A model generated the notes under the pieces. That model was not told the origin of the DNA. It saw only the letters and a list, made by a program, of their open reading frames with translations, and searched no databases. Shown in pieces: positions 35,500 to 60,718 of a stretch of 64,000 nucleotides of DNA (position 1 is its first letter; the number at the start of each line of letters is the position of its first letter). Made by a program: the position numbers and the translations under genes. Origin of the DNA: Lampris incognitus (lineage: Eukaryota > Chordata > Actinopteri > Lampriformes > Lampridae); NCBI RefSeq assembly GCF_029633865.1, contig NC_079222.1, positions 30,123,311 through 30,187,310 on the forward strand. Direction: 5' to 3'.

Positions 35500-36093
35500 C
35501 AGACAGAGGGGTGGGGTGGGGGGGTTCTTCGGCTTTGAAGAAATTCCAGGGGTTTCCTGTTAACAATCTGGGCTATAATGTGAACCAGGAGCGCGCGCGT
35601 GCAAGCAGAGAGTATTACAACGTCTCCTGCTCGAGTCAGTCCGTCTTCGCGACGCAGAGCCCAGCACCAGTGAAACCTCCGCTGCGTGCGGACGCTTCCA
35701 TCTTCTCGTGCGACTCATTCTAGACCGGTTCAGAACAGACTTTAAGGATATTTAAAAAGCTCCAGTCTTCGGGGTTTTTTTTTGAAAAACCAGAATGCTG
35801 GTTTCCCAGCCGAGAGTTTAGTAAGTGAAGATGGAATGTCAAGTTGTGGTTTAAACAGAAAATCTTCTTAAATACAAACTGGAGTTCTAAGATCTGGAAC
35901 AGTCTGGTCCCGAGAGAGAAAGCTGTCTAAGATGCAGGACCAAGATGTATGACCAAACTTGGGAGCGGAATCCTGTGATTTAAGTGTTAGTGGTCACACG
36001 GTGCTACACAAATGCGTGCAGCCTGGGAAGCATTCATAAGCCGCCTCTGATCGACCAGTTCAGCTAATCAATAAGCAATAAGGGAAAATAAGC
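35500..36093 (+). promoter_or_regulatory. Probable promoter/5' UTR region of the ccdc80-like gene
   Basis: This GC-richer block (35580-35720, with GCGCGCGCGTGC) lies upstream of the coding start. A GTAAGT at 35821 could be the donor of a non-coding exon. A TATTTAAAAAG motif is at about 35749. No transcript evidence is available, so the start site remains a guess. Confidence 0.35.
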
Positions 36094-49617
<13,524 letters not shown>

Positions 49618-50260
49618 AAAGGACTAAGAAGAGGCGAAAAAAAGACTATCAAGCAAAGAACAACTACTTATATTCTTAATAGCAGATGCAAATGGATGGA
49701 AAATTGAATACATAATTCAACAGAATTTGCCACAAATATGCAACTTAATATACAAATGCAACTCAGATTTATTCGTAGCAAAATGTCCTGTATGGTTTCA
49801 AAAAGTCAGAATCAGGACTCACAGCTTCTATTGATGGAATTCAAACAGTTGATGATGTATAATAATGTCATAAGCACAGTTGACAGACAGTGGACTTTTT
49901 GCGTGTTATAGGTTGTAACCCAAAAACCTGTGCCAACATAATGAAGTGGCCTAAATTAAGAAAGCCGTGGTGAGAAACACAGTGTTTCAAGCAATATAGA
50001 ACAATGGGAAAATGAAATGTTGCTCTGTTAATGTTAACTGACTGCAGCAGAATGAAACAGGAAAAGGGTCTTTCCAAACCCAACTACACTGTGGACTTTG
50101 GCAATACATCTGTCCAACCACATCCAAACAAGCTTTCTGTGTGAAATGTAGCATCTCTGTGTGGAAGGTCACATGGATTATTGCAGTAATGAATGTGCAA
50201 ATTCACATACTACATATTGTGCCTTTCTCAATTAATAAATGGTATTTTCTTATGCAATGA
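49618..50260 (+). other. Probable 3' UTR of the ccdc80-like gene
   Basis: After the TGA at 49615-49617 there is AT-rich sequence without repeats and a clear AATAAA at 50234-50239, a reasonable polyadenylation signal. Confidence 0.5.
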
Positions 50261-50670
50261 AGTTAACATCTTTTTTTTTTTTTTTTAGAGATAGTCACTT
50301 TGAGCAGCAAAACAAAGTAATGGCTTGGACTAAACCTTTGTATACTTAAGACGTGTCTTTATGATGAGCATTTCAAGTGTTTAACTTGTCTTCAAATGCT
50401 TTCAGCAACTTAAAAGTACCTACGCTGCTAAGATAGTAAATCTTGGAAACTAATACTGCAATGATATTACTAATTCATTTTCCACTTCATAGCTATACAG
50501 TTCTTTAAGACAATGAGTTCTGGACATTATAAAATAACACAAAATCTGCACTTCATACACAGTCAGTGCAGCGCAACATCAACTGATAAGGTCAGAGGGA
50601 ACCATCATTTGAGAAACTGCAAAAAAGTCACACTTAACCTCAAAATAATAAGACCTTCTGTTTAACTTCT

Positions 50671-50708
<38 letters not shown>

Positions 50709-51079
50709 GGTATTGAACATGCCAAGAAAACATATAAGCAATAAAAACAAATGAACAAAATCACCATGAACGTATAAGCGACAAATAAGCAACTCAAATA
50801 ATACTGATCATGTTCAAAAGAGGTAAGACTTCTCCATCAGTGCTATGGAGAGTGTTTTGCTTCAACTCACAAGAAAACAATTCAACTGCAATTCAAAAAC
50901 AAACTCATATAGGAGTTATATTCAGTAATCAGTCATCAATTTGTTATCAAGGCATAACCGCACTAGGCCCAAGTCATTTCCCCATGAGGCTCCTGCAACA
51001 CACTTCCTACTGGTCTCCAAAGCAATGTCGCAAGCTTGGTTTCCATTTTCCCAAGACACACAAATCCTGCCCATCTTTG
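50261..51079. other. Intergenic, nothing recognised except an AATC repeat
   Basis: (AATC)n at 50669-50706. No gene or named repeat is seen in the rest. Confidence 0.4.
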
Positions 51080-51400
51080 AGTCCTTACACTGACTCCCAT
51101 TTGCTGAACATATAAAGTGCTTAAAACTTTGCTGCTGGCTTTCTGGGCAGTTCTATGAACTGCACCAACTTACCTGCAAACCCATATCAACAACTTTCTT
51201 GCTCACCCTTTTTGTTTTATTTGTGCTTCTGGAAGACGACTGCACCCTACCTCAAAAGAGCAAAACTTGATTCAAACGTTTCTCTCACCTTGCCCTGAAA
51301 TGGTGGCATACACTGCTTTCTTCATTCAAACTACAGACTTGCTTAAATCATTTAAGAAAGGCCTCAAAACTTTTTCCCCGGGTCTTCTTTAGATGGTCTG
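51080..51400 (+). pseudogene. Decayed LINE reverse transcriptase tail
   Basis: Plus-strand pieces such as LKSFKKGLKTFSPGL (about 51340-51385) after APTYLQ (about 51160) resemble the C-terminus of L2-like LINEs, with stops. Weak support. Confidence 0.35.
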
Positions 51401-51439
51401 TTAGCATGACTGTTATTCTGATTTGTGGCATTATCCAGA

Positions 51440-52120
51440 TAATGTTTTATTTGAATCCCTTACTATTATTGAAACAGATTTCTAAGCTGAACAGGATCAC
51501 TCTATTCTGCTCCTCTAAAAAGTGGATAATGGGGTGTGAATGTCCACCCTTTGTGGGGCTCCAGTGGAGAGTGAGGTTGTTGCTGGAGCACCATGTCATC
51601 AATTGCTGGACCTCCTCCCTGTAGGCCATCTCACCATTGCTGGTAATTGGGTTCATGGCTGTGGTGTCATCTGTAAACTTGATGATGGAATGTGAATTGT
51701 GAAAATACACACAGTCATGGGTGAAGTGGGAGTAGAGGAATAGACTCAGCACATAACCCTGTGAGATAACTGTGCTCAGAGTCAGGTATGTTATCGTCTA
51801 CCCTCATGGTCTGAGGGTCTGTTGGTTAGCAAGTCCAAAATCCAATTTCAAAGATAAGTATTGAGGCAAAGGGAGTGGAGTTTAGTGATCAGTTTGGAGG
51901 GGATGATGGTGTTGACTGCTGAGCTATAATTCACAAAGAACATTCTGACATGTGTCCTTATGGTTCAGGTGGGTTAAAGCGGAGTGAAGGGCAATTGATA
52001 TGGCATCCTCCATTGACCTTGACCTGTTTGGATGGTAGACAAAATGATGTTGATTAAATGTTGCAGGGATACATTTTAATGAGCCATGACCAGTCCCTGA
52101 AAGCACTTTGCTAGAATGAG
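51440..52120 (-). pseudogene. Rex1-like LINE fragment, inactive
   Basis: Minus-strand translation gives HHFVYHPNRSRSMEDAISIA (about 51980-52045) and FTDDTTAMNPITSNGE (about 51630-51680) with YREEVQQLMTWCSSNNL (about 51565-51615), which is Rex1/Babar RT. The catalytic FADD motif appears as FTDD. Frames are broken. Confidence 0.8.
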
Positions 52121-53229
52121 AGTGAGTGTAAGGGGGTGATAGTCATTTAGATGTGTGTAACTTTGACAAACATAGGTGAACTGTTCACTGTGATACCTGT
52201 CTCAAACAGCTTCAAGCCTCTGCAAATTGACTTTTTACCCCCCTTTTTAGAATCCCCCCTTTAATTTAATCTAATTAAAAAGTCGAAACACTACAGTATG
52301 TTTCAGAAAGTGGTCGGGAGTAATGTAAAGTATATGTATAGTGAGCAAGCTTACACATGCAAATGTCTTTATGCATGCTCAATACTCCAGGTAAGGAAAT
52401 CCCAGAAAGTTGAATCAGGTCATCTGGACACAATGAGTGATGACTGGCATTACACATGCAAAACACCAGCAATGGTAGAGAAACCGCACTGTTCACAACC
52501 ATTTTATGTCTCTGTAATACAGCTCATATAAACTTCTGATAAAATTCAAAGGGAGAAACCAAAGTGTGCATTTAGAAAACTTGCCTGTTTTGGAAAAGTC
52601 ATGCCAATTTAAAGATTTGCCCCAACTTTTTGTTTAGCTATAAAAAGACTCGCCAGCTCAGGGTCGCTCTCATCTCAATCTGTGCACTGAGCATCCTGCA
52701 TTCTTGTGATGTTGTGAGTTTATGCTTCCAAGTTCAACTTGCCGAGAACGCACTTCTCAAGAATGACAACTCATAGTTGGATACCTAGTATTGAGAATTT
52801 CATGTGCATTGGCATGCTTCTAAAATAATCTCCTTTGCACACATGTAGTTAAAACGTTTCTGGTGCATGGTGGTCCTGGCAGTAAACGAAGGGCACATTA
52901 TCATTGCAGTTTCAAATCAACTCATGACTAAATTATTGATGATTAGAGAGACAGACAGAATATTACCAAATAGTAGATACTGAAGTGTATGACATCTGTT
53001 ATTTTTGTGCTGACATAACAATCCTTGTGACTCAGCTCAATGAATGAAAACTCCTGACACTGTAACCACATGCCCCCATTGTCTCACCCTGTAGATTGTA
53101 CCTTAAACCCCAGGCACTTGTGTGCCTGGGGTTGAATTTGTCCAATTGTTAGCTGTAAGGTCTAGCTAGCTTGTGTGTGTGTAGCTAGTATTTGCTTGCG
53201 CATTTGTGCTGGTTAACCATGTTAACATG
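52121..53229. other. Intergenic, mostly unrecognised
   Basis: 52366-52440 repeats the module at 20515-20585. TATAAAAAGACTCGCC at 52639-52654, followed by a pyrimidine-rich stretch, is promoter-like, but no gene is seen. A perfect 12-bp inverted repeat AACCCCAGGCAC with its complement lies at 53106-53133. Confidence 0.35.
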
Positions 53230-53671
53230 GACGTTTGGGTAGCGTGGCCGTTGCCTCCCAACATGGGGATTGCCGGGTCGAATCCCCGTGTTACCTCCGG
53301 CTTGGTCGGGCGTCCCTACAGACACAATTGTCTGTGTCTAAGGGTAGGAAGCCGGATGTGGGTATGTGTCCTGGTCGCTACACTAGCGCTTCCTCTGGTC
53401 GGTCGAGGCGCCTGTTCAGGGGGGAGGGGGAACTGGGGGGAATAGCATGATCCTCCCACGCGCTACGTTCCCATGGAAAAACTCCTCACTGTCACGTGAA
53501 AAGAAGCGGCTGGTGACGCCACATGTAACAGAGGAGGGATGTGGTAGTCTGCAGCCCTCCCCGGATCGGCAGAGAGAGTGGAGCAGCAACCGCGACGGCT
53601 CGGAATAGTGGGGTAATTGGCCGGATGCAACTGGGGAGAAAAAGGGGGGAAAAAATCCCCCCCCAAAAAAA
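53230..53671 (+). mobile_element. SINE-A copy, nearly full length
   Basis: Head GACGTTTGGGTAGCGTGGC (some bases before the B-box deleted), B-box GGGTCGAATCCC, end CAACTGGGGAGAAAAAGGGG. Confidence 0.92.
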
Positions 53672-54109
53672 CACGTAAACATGTTCGTTAGTTGCAGTGA
53701 CTATGGGCAAGTTAAGTTTTGAGGAGTATTTGGCCATCAGAAGAATGGTGAATGAGTGCGATGTAAAAGAACCAATACTCGAAAAGATTCACTTCATCAT
53801 GTAAAACTATCTGCAAAGAACTGGCACATCAGTGAGTTGAACTGTCCACAAGGGTTGTGTGATGTGTCCTACAGAGTTGAAAATAAAGTTGGACCATTTT
53901 ACCTCCTTCCAAAAAAGGGCACTACTCTTTCCCACTCATTGCTCTGAGTTTGTTTAAGGCGGTCTGAGCACAAGCCTGCGAATGAGACACTGCCGGGATC
54001 AGACTACACCAGGGGTCGGGAACCTATGACACGCATGCTCATGGTGGCACGTGAGGCCATTAACACGGGCACGCAGCGCAACTCAATAAATACATATATT
54101 TTTTAATAT

Positions 54110-54875
54110 TGTAGCGAATTCAGGGGGGCAGTCCGGGACGCCGCATCCGAGACGCGAACCCGTGGCCCCCACACCGCAAGCGACTACGTTAACCAGTCGA
54201 CTAAAGGGTCCAACCTGTTAGCTAAGGGCCAACGTGTACACTTCTCCATGCACATTACACTAGCCCCTCCTTCGGGAAATGCGTCCACGCGCATCCCACT
54301 TCTGACACCAATGTAGCGAATTCGGGAGGCAGCTCGGCTGGACCGTCACAGCCGGGACGCGAACTCGTGTATTCCGCACCACGGGCGACAACGTTAACCA
54401 GTCGACTAAAGGGTCCGACCCGTGCTAATGTGTCTACTTATTCGTGTACATTACACTACCCCCCTCCTTCGTCCCCGCGCTTAAGCATATCAGCTCCTTT
54501 ACGCCTCTGGGCGCATACGCTTCCGATGGCCTTACGGCCTCACCATTCCACTTCCGACACCAATGTAGCGAATTCGGGGGGCAACCAAAGGAACTGCTGC
54601 AGCCGGGATGCGAACCCGCATCTCCCGCGCCGCAGGAGACATCGCTAACCGCTCGACTAAAGGGTCCGACCACCCAGCCAAGGGTCAAGCGAGCCTTTTC
54701 ATCCGTGATCGTTACATTGCCCCCTTCCTCCGGGATTCGCGTCCCCACGAATTGCCACAGCCAGGACGCGAACCTGGGGCTCCCGCACCGCAAGCGACAA
54801 CGTTAACCAGTCGACTAACGGAGTCCACCCCGTTAGCCAAGGGCTAAGCGTGTCTACTTATCCGTGTACGTTACA
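54110..54875 (-). mobile_element. TRIM-like element array, locus B (four LTR units in tandem)
   Basis: Minus orientation. LTR units: 54110-54259 (150 bp), 54312-54455 (144), 54564-54715 (152) and a truncated one ending at 54875. Internal parts: 54260-54311 (52 bp), 54456-54563 (108 bp) and about 54716-54750. Each complete unit reads TGTARYG...TTCGCTACA on its sense strand. The primer-binding site (complement of CCCACTTCTGACACCA) adjoins the units. ATAT stands at 54106-54109 and 54876-54879, so the whole array may have entered as one insertion. No protein is encoded. Confidence 0.82.
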
Positions 54876-55189
54876 ATATACTTTTTTTGATAAAAAAAAA
54901 CATTTTTAGTATAACATTTAACCTAATGGTGAACTAAATGAACAATTCAACTTAAAATAATACTGAAATCATTAATTAGTCTCAAAATACACTTCTTCTT
55001 TTTTTACAGCAAGAGAGCGCACACAATTGACGTGGTCTATAATACCCCCCCCCCTTATCCGCCAACAAGCACAGCAGTACAGCAGCAGTGAAAATGTAGG
55101 CTAGCTAGCTAGCTCTCTTTTTGCTTCATGTCCAGAACAACCGACGATGGCAGAAGAAATATTGTCTAATAGTCACCTCTTTAAGCTGT

Positions 55190-55640
55190 CTTGGACAAAC
55201 AAATTCAGATTCGTTTGTGCAATCACACCCTGGTCCAACTCCTCCCCTCCGGCAGGCGCTACAGAGCACTGTACCCCCAAACAACCACATATAAAAACAG
55301 TTTATTTCTGCAGGCTGTCATTCAAATGAACGCTTAACACTGTCAATAAATCAAACCATTTTGTAAATACTGTACTGTACATTGTACCTATACTGGTACC
55401 CTTTGCCATGTCCATTCTACCTCAAGCATGTATGTAAGTAACCTGCTAACATCTATTTCAGCATCTCTTGATATATTCTCTGCATCACTGCATCTTATCA
55501 CCTCTTATTTCACCTGTTTATAGTCAATCCTTGTGTATATATCTGAAGATTGTTGTGTTGTGTTGGAGTGCTGTTATTCTATGTTAAGTACACTATGTGC
55601 AAACCTACATGGCCAATAAACACGATTCTGATTCTCATTT
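55190..55640 (+). mobile_element. LINE 3' end (CR1/Rex1-like)
   Basis: LPSGRRYRAL-like peptide around 55245-55270, then a 3' UTR ending CAATAAACACGATTCTGATTC. Inserted in the hAT relic. Confidence 0.65.
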
Positions 55641-56395
55641 ATTCCACGAAAGGACCGAGCTGTGTGAACTCTCTGCTGTGAAAATGTTGTGTGTTGAACT
55701 TCAAGTGTAAAACGTCATTTTGAAACAAGGCACGAGAAACACGTAATACATAAAGCTTATGAAGCTGAATCAGTCAAGAGGGCAGTGGCCCAGTGCAGGA
55801 AGCAAAGCAGCGTGTTCACAACCTGATGTACCGCTGAAAACCAAGCTACCGAGGGCAGCTATAAAGTCTTAGTGTGTTGCTTAACACGGGAAGCCATTCT
55901 CAGATGGAGAGTATATGAAGGAGGCTTTCCTCAGCAGTTCACAGGTCATATTTGATGGGTTACCAAACGATCATCAACAGGGTCAAAGAAATGCCCATTT
56001 CTGCGAGAACTGTAGAGGCGCATTTCATACATGGCTGAAAACATAAGGCACTAGCAAACTCTTGCACTGAAAGCTGTGTTGGTATTCTGCATATATCTTG
56101 ACGAGACTGTGGATGTAAACGACATCCTAAGTCTCGCAGTGTTACCAGATACTGCTACAAACAAGGGTCGCACTAAGTCGGTAGGGCTGAATCTATATTA
56201 TTTTATGCCCTGGTAATGTTCATACATTTGCACAAATAGACAAATAGTTGCGCGCGTGCGCGCATGTGTGTGTAGAGTGCATATCTTTTGGCATGCGGAA
56301 TCCAGACAGGAAGACAAGCAGCAGCAGTAAATAAATAAATAGATAAAAGCTCATTATGAAAATGAACTGGCACTCGGTTCTGGTTTTTTTTTTAC

Positions 56396-58253
56396 TTTGT
56401 AAAGTAAGTAAGTAAGTAAATAAGACTTTATTTATATAGCACCTTTTTGGGGAAAAAGCGTTACAAAGTGCTGCACAAGATACAGATACAGGGGGAAAAA
56501 AATAACAACATACATATAGAAAAGTAAATATTACAGCCCCATTACAGGGAAGGCAAATCGGTAGAGACGGGTATAGTGAAGTTGTTTTTTTTAAAAAAGC
56601 GGTTTACAGACTCAGCTGATCTAACGGGGGGGGGGCTGTTCCAGAGGGACGGGGCCCTTATGGCAAAAGCACTGTCACCCTTGGATTTGCGGAGGGAGCG
56701 GGGTATACATGAGAGACCCTGGTCAGAAGATCTGAGTGACCAAGATGTGTTGCAAGGACGCAAAAGCTCAGAAGGGGCAAGCCCATGTAGGGCCTTGTAT
56801 GTGATAAGCAGTAACTTGAAGTCTATTCTATAATTTACTGGGAGCCAGTGAAGGGATGTGAGGATTTGTGTGACGCGGGATCTAAGATTGGTGTTGGTTA
56901 GCAGCCTGGTTGCAGCGTTTTTCACGAGTTGCAGGCGGGACAGGGCTGCTTGGCTGAGACACGAAAGAAGAGCATTGCAGTAGACAAGGCGTGAAAAATA
57001 TTAGGGTATGGATTAGTAATTCAACATATCTCGTTGATAGCATTGATTTGATTTTTGCAATGTTCCAGAGTTGGAAAAAGCACAACCCAGTCGCACGAAC
57101 TTTTGTGATGGCATCACATTAATTAATAATCGTGATACCATCACGATTATGACCTGATTTACATGATGTGGTCACGATCTGATAGAACCCTAACCCTCGA
57201 GTCGTGACCACATCACGTAAATCAGGTCATAATCGTGATGGTATCATGATCGAAAGTCCGTGCGACTGGGTAGAAAAAGCAGGTTTAAATAAGTTTGTTT
57301 ATGTGTAGGTCGAAATTCAGATTTTGGTCAAAGCATTCACCCAGATTTCTTGAGGAGGGTTTAACATTGGTGGCCAGAGGGCTGATACAAGGTTTCACTT
57401 CTGAGACAAACTTATTAGGACCAATAAGGAGAACCTCAGTTTTGTCTGAATTGAGCTGAAGGATATTGAGTGGCATCCATTCCTTAATAGCAGCCAGACA
57501 GTCATGAAGGGCCGGGACAGTGGGCTGGCATCAATATTACCCATATCATTTGGCTTAACTGATAAATACAGCTGCATATCATCAGCATAAAAGTGGTGAG
57601 AGCTGCAATTGAACTGGATAACCAGATTGCCTAAAGATAATATGTAGATTGAGAAAAGGATGAGACCAAGGATTGAACCCTGTTCAACTCCACAGAGTCT
57701 ATGGGGCCGTTGAGGACACAAAGTTGTCTATGGCAACCTGAAACTTCCTGTTAGACAGGCAGGATGAGAGCCAACTGAGAGCAGAGCCCGAGATACCAAC
57801 CCACTTATTTAAACATTCAACCAAGATGGAGTGATCAATAGTACCAAAAGCAGCAGTTAACTCGAGCAGGACCAGGATAAAATGTGCGCCATTGTCAGCT
57901 TGCATGATGATGTCATTAGTCACTTTTAGTAGTGCTGTTTCTTTACTATGTTAGTGACGAAAGCCAGATTGGAATTTATTGAAAATATTGTGTCCTTCAA
58001 TGACCTCAAGGAACTGCTGCGCAACGATTTTTTTCAAGAATTCCGGTGATGAATGATTGTTTTGAAATAGGTCTGTAGTTATTTGATAGGGTTGGATCAA
58101 GGGCAGGTTTTTTTTAAAAAAAAAATTTTTTAGGTTGGATTCTCGCCATCTTAACATCATCAGGAACACAGCCAGAGGTGAGAGAAAGATTAATAATGGC
58201 GAGCAGGCTAGGGCCCAGGATAGACAGGACCTCTATAAGGCATTTTTGGGGGG
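56396..58253 (-). pseudogene. L2-like LINE, 3' half, interrupted by a MITE
   Basis: The minus strand reads, in order, LLELTAAFGTIDHSIL (about 57840-57885), VEQGSILGLILFSIYI (about 57640-57690), FYADDMQLYLS (57560-57595), and SLHWLPVNYRIDFKLLLITYKALHGLAPSELL (56750-56845). The YADD core is kept, but frames are broken and the endonuclease is missing. The 3' end is a run of ACTT units at 56396-56420. Confidence 0.85.
57083..57273. mobile_element. 191-bp inverted-repeat MITE inside the LINE, exact 8-bp duplication
   Basis: The ends CAACCCAGTCGCACG and CGTGCGACTGGGTAG pair. AAAAAGCA stands at 57075-57082 and 57274-57281. An inner long palindrome (CATCACGATTATGACCTGAT and complement) fills most of the element. 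hAT-like by duplication length. Confidence 0.9.
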
Positions 58254-58469
58254 AATACATCTAAAGGAAAAGGGGGCAAGTACATATGGGATACAATGTC
58301 AATGAGATTGTGCAGAGAGATTGGGAGTAATCAAACATGAGAGTAGGACAATAAACTGATGAATCAAGAAATATTAGCAATGTTAAAATTAGAAATGTTA
58401 TTGATGTTGTCAAAAAAGGAGTGAAAGGAGTGAAGTATATGTAAAACCAGTGCACACGACACTGTAGCA

Positions 58470-58615
58470 AGGCGTGTGAAGAGGCATTCTAGCAAAGCTA
58501 CCTCTGCACTCCCCCCCCAGCACCACTTTTACATGCCCGGTCTGCAACCACAACTGTGCATCCAGGATCGGACTATTCAGCCACCAAAGGACTCACAAAT
58601 AAGACAAGATGGCCA
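58470..58615 (+). pseudogene. Retroelement fragment with a C2H2-like finger
   Basis: After one frameshift, MPGLQPQLCIQDRT corresponds to a finger of the type CPxCNxxCxSRIGLxSHxRTH, which occurs at the C-terminus of some fish LINE ORFs. The similarity is short. Confidence 0.35.
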
Positions 58616-58954
58616 TTATCAGAATCAGATACAATGGACAACCAGCAAGCAAGCAACAAAGGAAGAAAACATTTTTTTCACAGTCTACTCGGGAAGAGGC
58701 AGATACAGCAGCATGGACAAGCCGATCAATGGCTTTAAACGGGAACCTCGGATTGTGTTTATTACCTCTAACTAGGCCTGCAAAGTGCCTCAATTATTTC
58801 TCACCAACATTTAACCTATCTTTTTTGACTCTGTCATAGTACTCCCTCAAGGAAATGTCAAAATGTATTGTTGCCACTACTCAACAAACAATTCCTCGGT
58901 TTCATCGTTCCACCTGAGAGCAACAATAGCAGCATCACTTTCTCTTTGCCATGT

Positions 58955-59710
58955 TTATGTAAATGTGCACCAGAGATCACTCTATCATCCTATTGGTCAA
59001 TGTCAAGGAACTGGGCTGACAACTGCGTGGAGTGCCAGCACTCTAAAGCGCACCGTCACACCAAGCCCCCCTGGTTTAGTTCCAAGTGCCCGAAAGGAGG
59101 TTTGACCACGTAAACATGGACCTGGTGGGCCCCCTGCCCCCCTCCCATGGTTTTACTTACCACCTCACAATAGTGGTCAAGACCGTCATTGGCCGGAAGC
59201 TGTCCCACTGTCATTGATGACATCCACCGAGGTAGCCCAGGCATTCATCGGGACCTGAGTTGCCCAATTTCATCATTCTATGAAGGATGCTCTTACGGCC
59301 AGGCTCAAGGACAGCAGCTGGATCGACAGGCTCCTGTGGGTCGCTTAGGGTCTCAAGACCGCTCCTAAGAAGGACCTCCAGTCCTTGTCTGCTGAACTGG
59401 TTTATAGCCAGCTGCTGCGAGTCCCAGGGGATTTCATCCCCAACATTACGGCTCCCTGTTCTGCAGCCCACGAACGGATCACACTTCTCAATAACACCAG
59501 AGTTTTCACACTGGTCAAAACTTCGCAACATGGCCTCCCACAGTCTTATGTCCCCACAAGTCTGCAGTCAGCGAATACGTTTTCATCCGCTACGACGCAC
59601 ACCATGGACCACTGCAGCATGTCGTGGACGTTGGTGGCAGGCTGGAGCGCATTTCTGTTGATTGCCTCAAACCGGGTCACCTAAACTTGAACTGACCTGT
59701 TGGACTGGCC
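58955..59710 (+). pseudogene. Decayed Ty3/gypsy integrase region
   Basis: CVECQHSKAHRHTKPP (about 59028-59075), then a GPLPPSHGFTY-like core (about 59125-59155) in another frame, SWIDRLLW (about 59315), and GGRLERISVDCLKPGHL (about 59635-59685) are parts of a gypsy integrase and C-terminus. The segment between the first catalytic Asp and the end is largely deleted. Several stops. Possibly the same lineage as the RT piece at 31217. Confidence 0.8.
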
Positions 59711-59869
59711 CAGCCCCTGCAGCACGTATGCCCTCCTACCCGGCCCCCACCCCCCAACAAGGCCCCCAATGCTGCCCCCCCATCCTACCCCCATGCTGCC
59801 GCAGGGTCCCTAAAGCCCCTCTAGCGGGAGAGCCATTCCAGCCCGGCTATCCGGCCCTCACCACGTTGA

Positions 59870-60050
59870 CTCTCCCTGTTATGGTGAATTCTGGGACGAT
59901 GTGTGTAGTGGACTTATGGACATAATTCCCCATAGATTGTTGTTTGTATTAAGTTGACATGCTCACTTTAAGGGCTCAGGATGTACCCATGGTAACAGAG
60001 CACCATGTGGTTGAGGCGGGGTTGTGAAATGTTAAATAAACAACACACAC
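59870..60050 (+). repeat. Possible 3' LTR of the decayed gypsy element
   Basis: TGTTATGGTGAATTCTGGGACG follows the integrase relic after about 170 bp and runs to a TTAAATAAACAACAC polyadenylation-type motif. A second LTR is not seen, so this is inferred from position. Confidence 0.4.
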
Positions 60051-60341
60051 ACGCGCGCATGTGTGGTCAAAGAGAGAAGTGTTTTGTCTATGTTTTCTCC
60101 CAACTTCCACACTGTCTTCATTTTAGCTGATATGTGAAGGCCAGTCAGCAAAATCGGTTTTTAGTGGATCATCCGTCTTTGCTGCATCTAAAGGGCACAT
60201 GAAACACACTTTCACTTCATAGATTCATAATAACTTCACACACACACACACACACATACATATATATAAAACTTTGTTTAAAGAAACACGCCACGGTAGA
60301 GAAAGTGCCCAACAAATAAGGAGCAAAATAATCCAGGGAGT

Positions 60342-60718
60342 CAAGTAAATTCTTTATGACACAGTACAAGCCTGTTTCATGCCATAAGCAATTTTTCTTT
60401 TTACAGCTGATGATTGCTTATGGCATGAAACAGGTTTGTACTGTCTCATAAAGATTTACTTAACTCACTGTAGGACTATATCCTACTAAAATACATTTAT
60501 TTTAGCAGGACTATATCCTACCACAAGAAATGTATTTTAGCAGGACTATATCCTACCAAAAGAAATTGGATTTTATATACATATATAGCGTTTTTTTCCG
60601 AAACCGTCAATGGTGTTGTGAGTGCTCAACTAATGAGGAACGGAATATCAACAATATACACCACTGATGTTGATATATATTATATATAAATCCAATTTCT
60701 TTTAGTAGGATATAGTCC
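60342..60718. repeat. Cluster of nested inverted repeats
   Basis: Arms 60342-60391 and 60415-60462 pair over about 48 bp (AAGTAAATTCTTTATGACAC...). TAGGACTATATCCTAC, itself nearly palindromic, occurs three times (60471-60486, 60507-60522, 60542-60557). 60540-60579 pairs with 60682-60718 over about 37 bp. No coding frame. Confidence 0.85.

Larger units (their letters stand above)
54010..56190 (+). pseudogene. Decayed hAT transposon (ZBED/SCAND3-type transposase), interrupted twice
   Basis: The left terminus CAGGGGTCGGGAACCTATGA is a known fish hAT end type. Coding remnants at about 55640-56165 include FETRHEK-like and LDETVDVNDILSLAVLPDT pieces of a BED-finger hAT transposase, in shifting frames. 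A TRIM-like array (54110-54875) and a LINE end (55190-55640) are inserted. The right terminus is not found. Confidence 0.55.

Noticed and set aside
35300..35723. Frames of His-Thr or Val-Cys repeats
   Set aside because: Translations of the CA microsatellite.
52639..52700. TATA-box promoter of an unknown gene
   Set aside because: A TATAAAA and a pyrimidine-rich downstream stretch alone are not enough. No exon or coding sequence follows.
54434..54806. Overlapping frames of about 120 residues on both strands
   Set aside because: Translations of the GC-rich TRIM-like units. They do not keep a frame between units.
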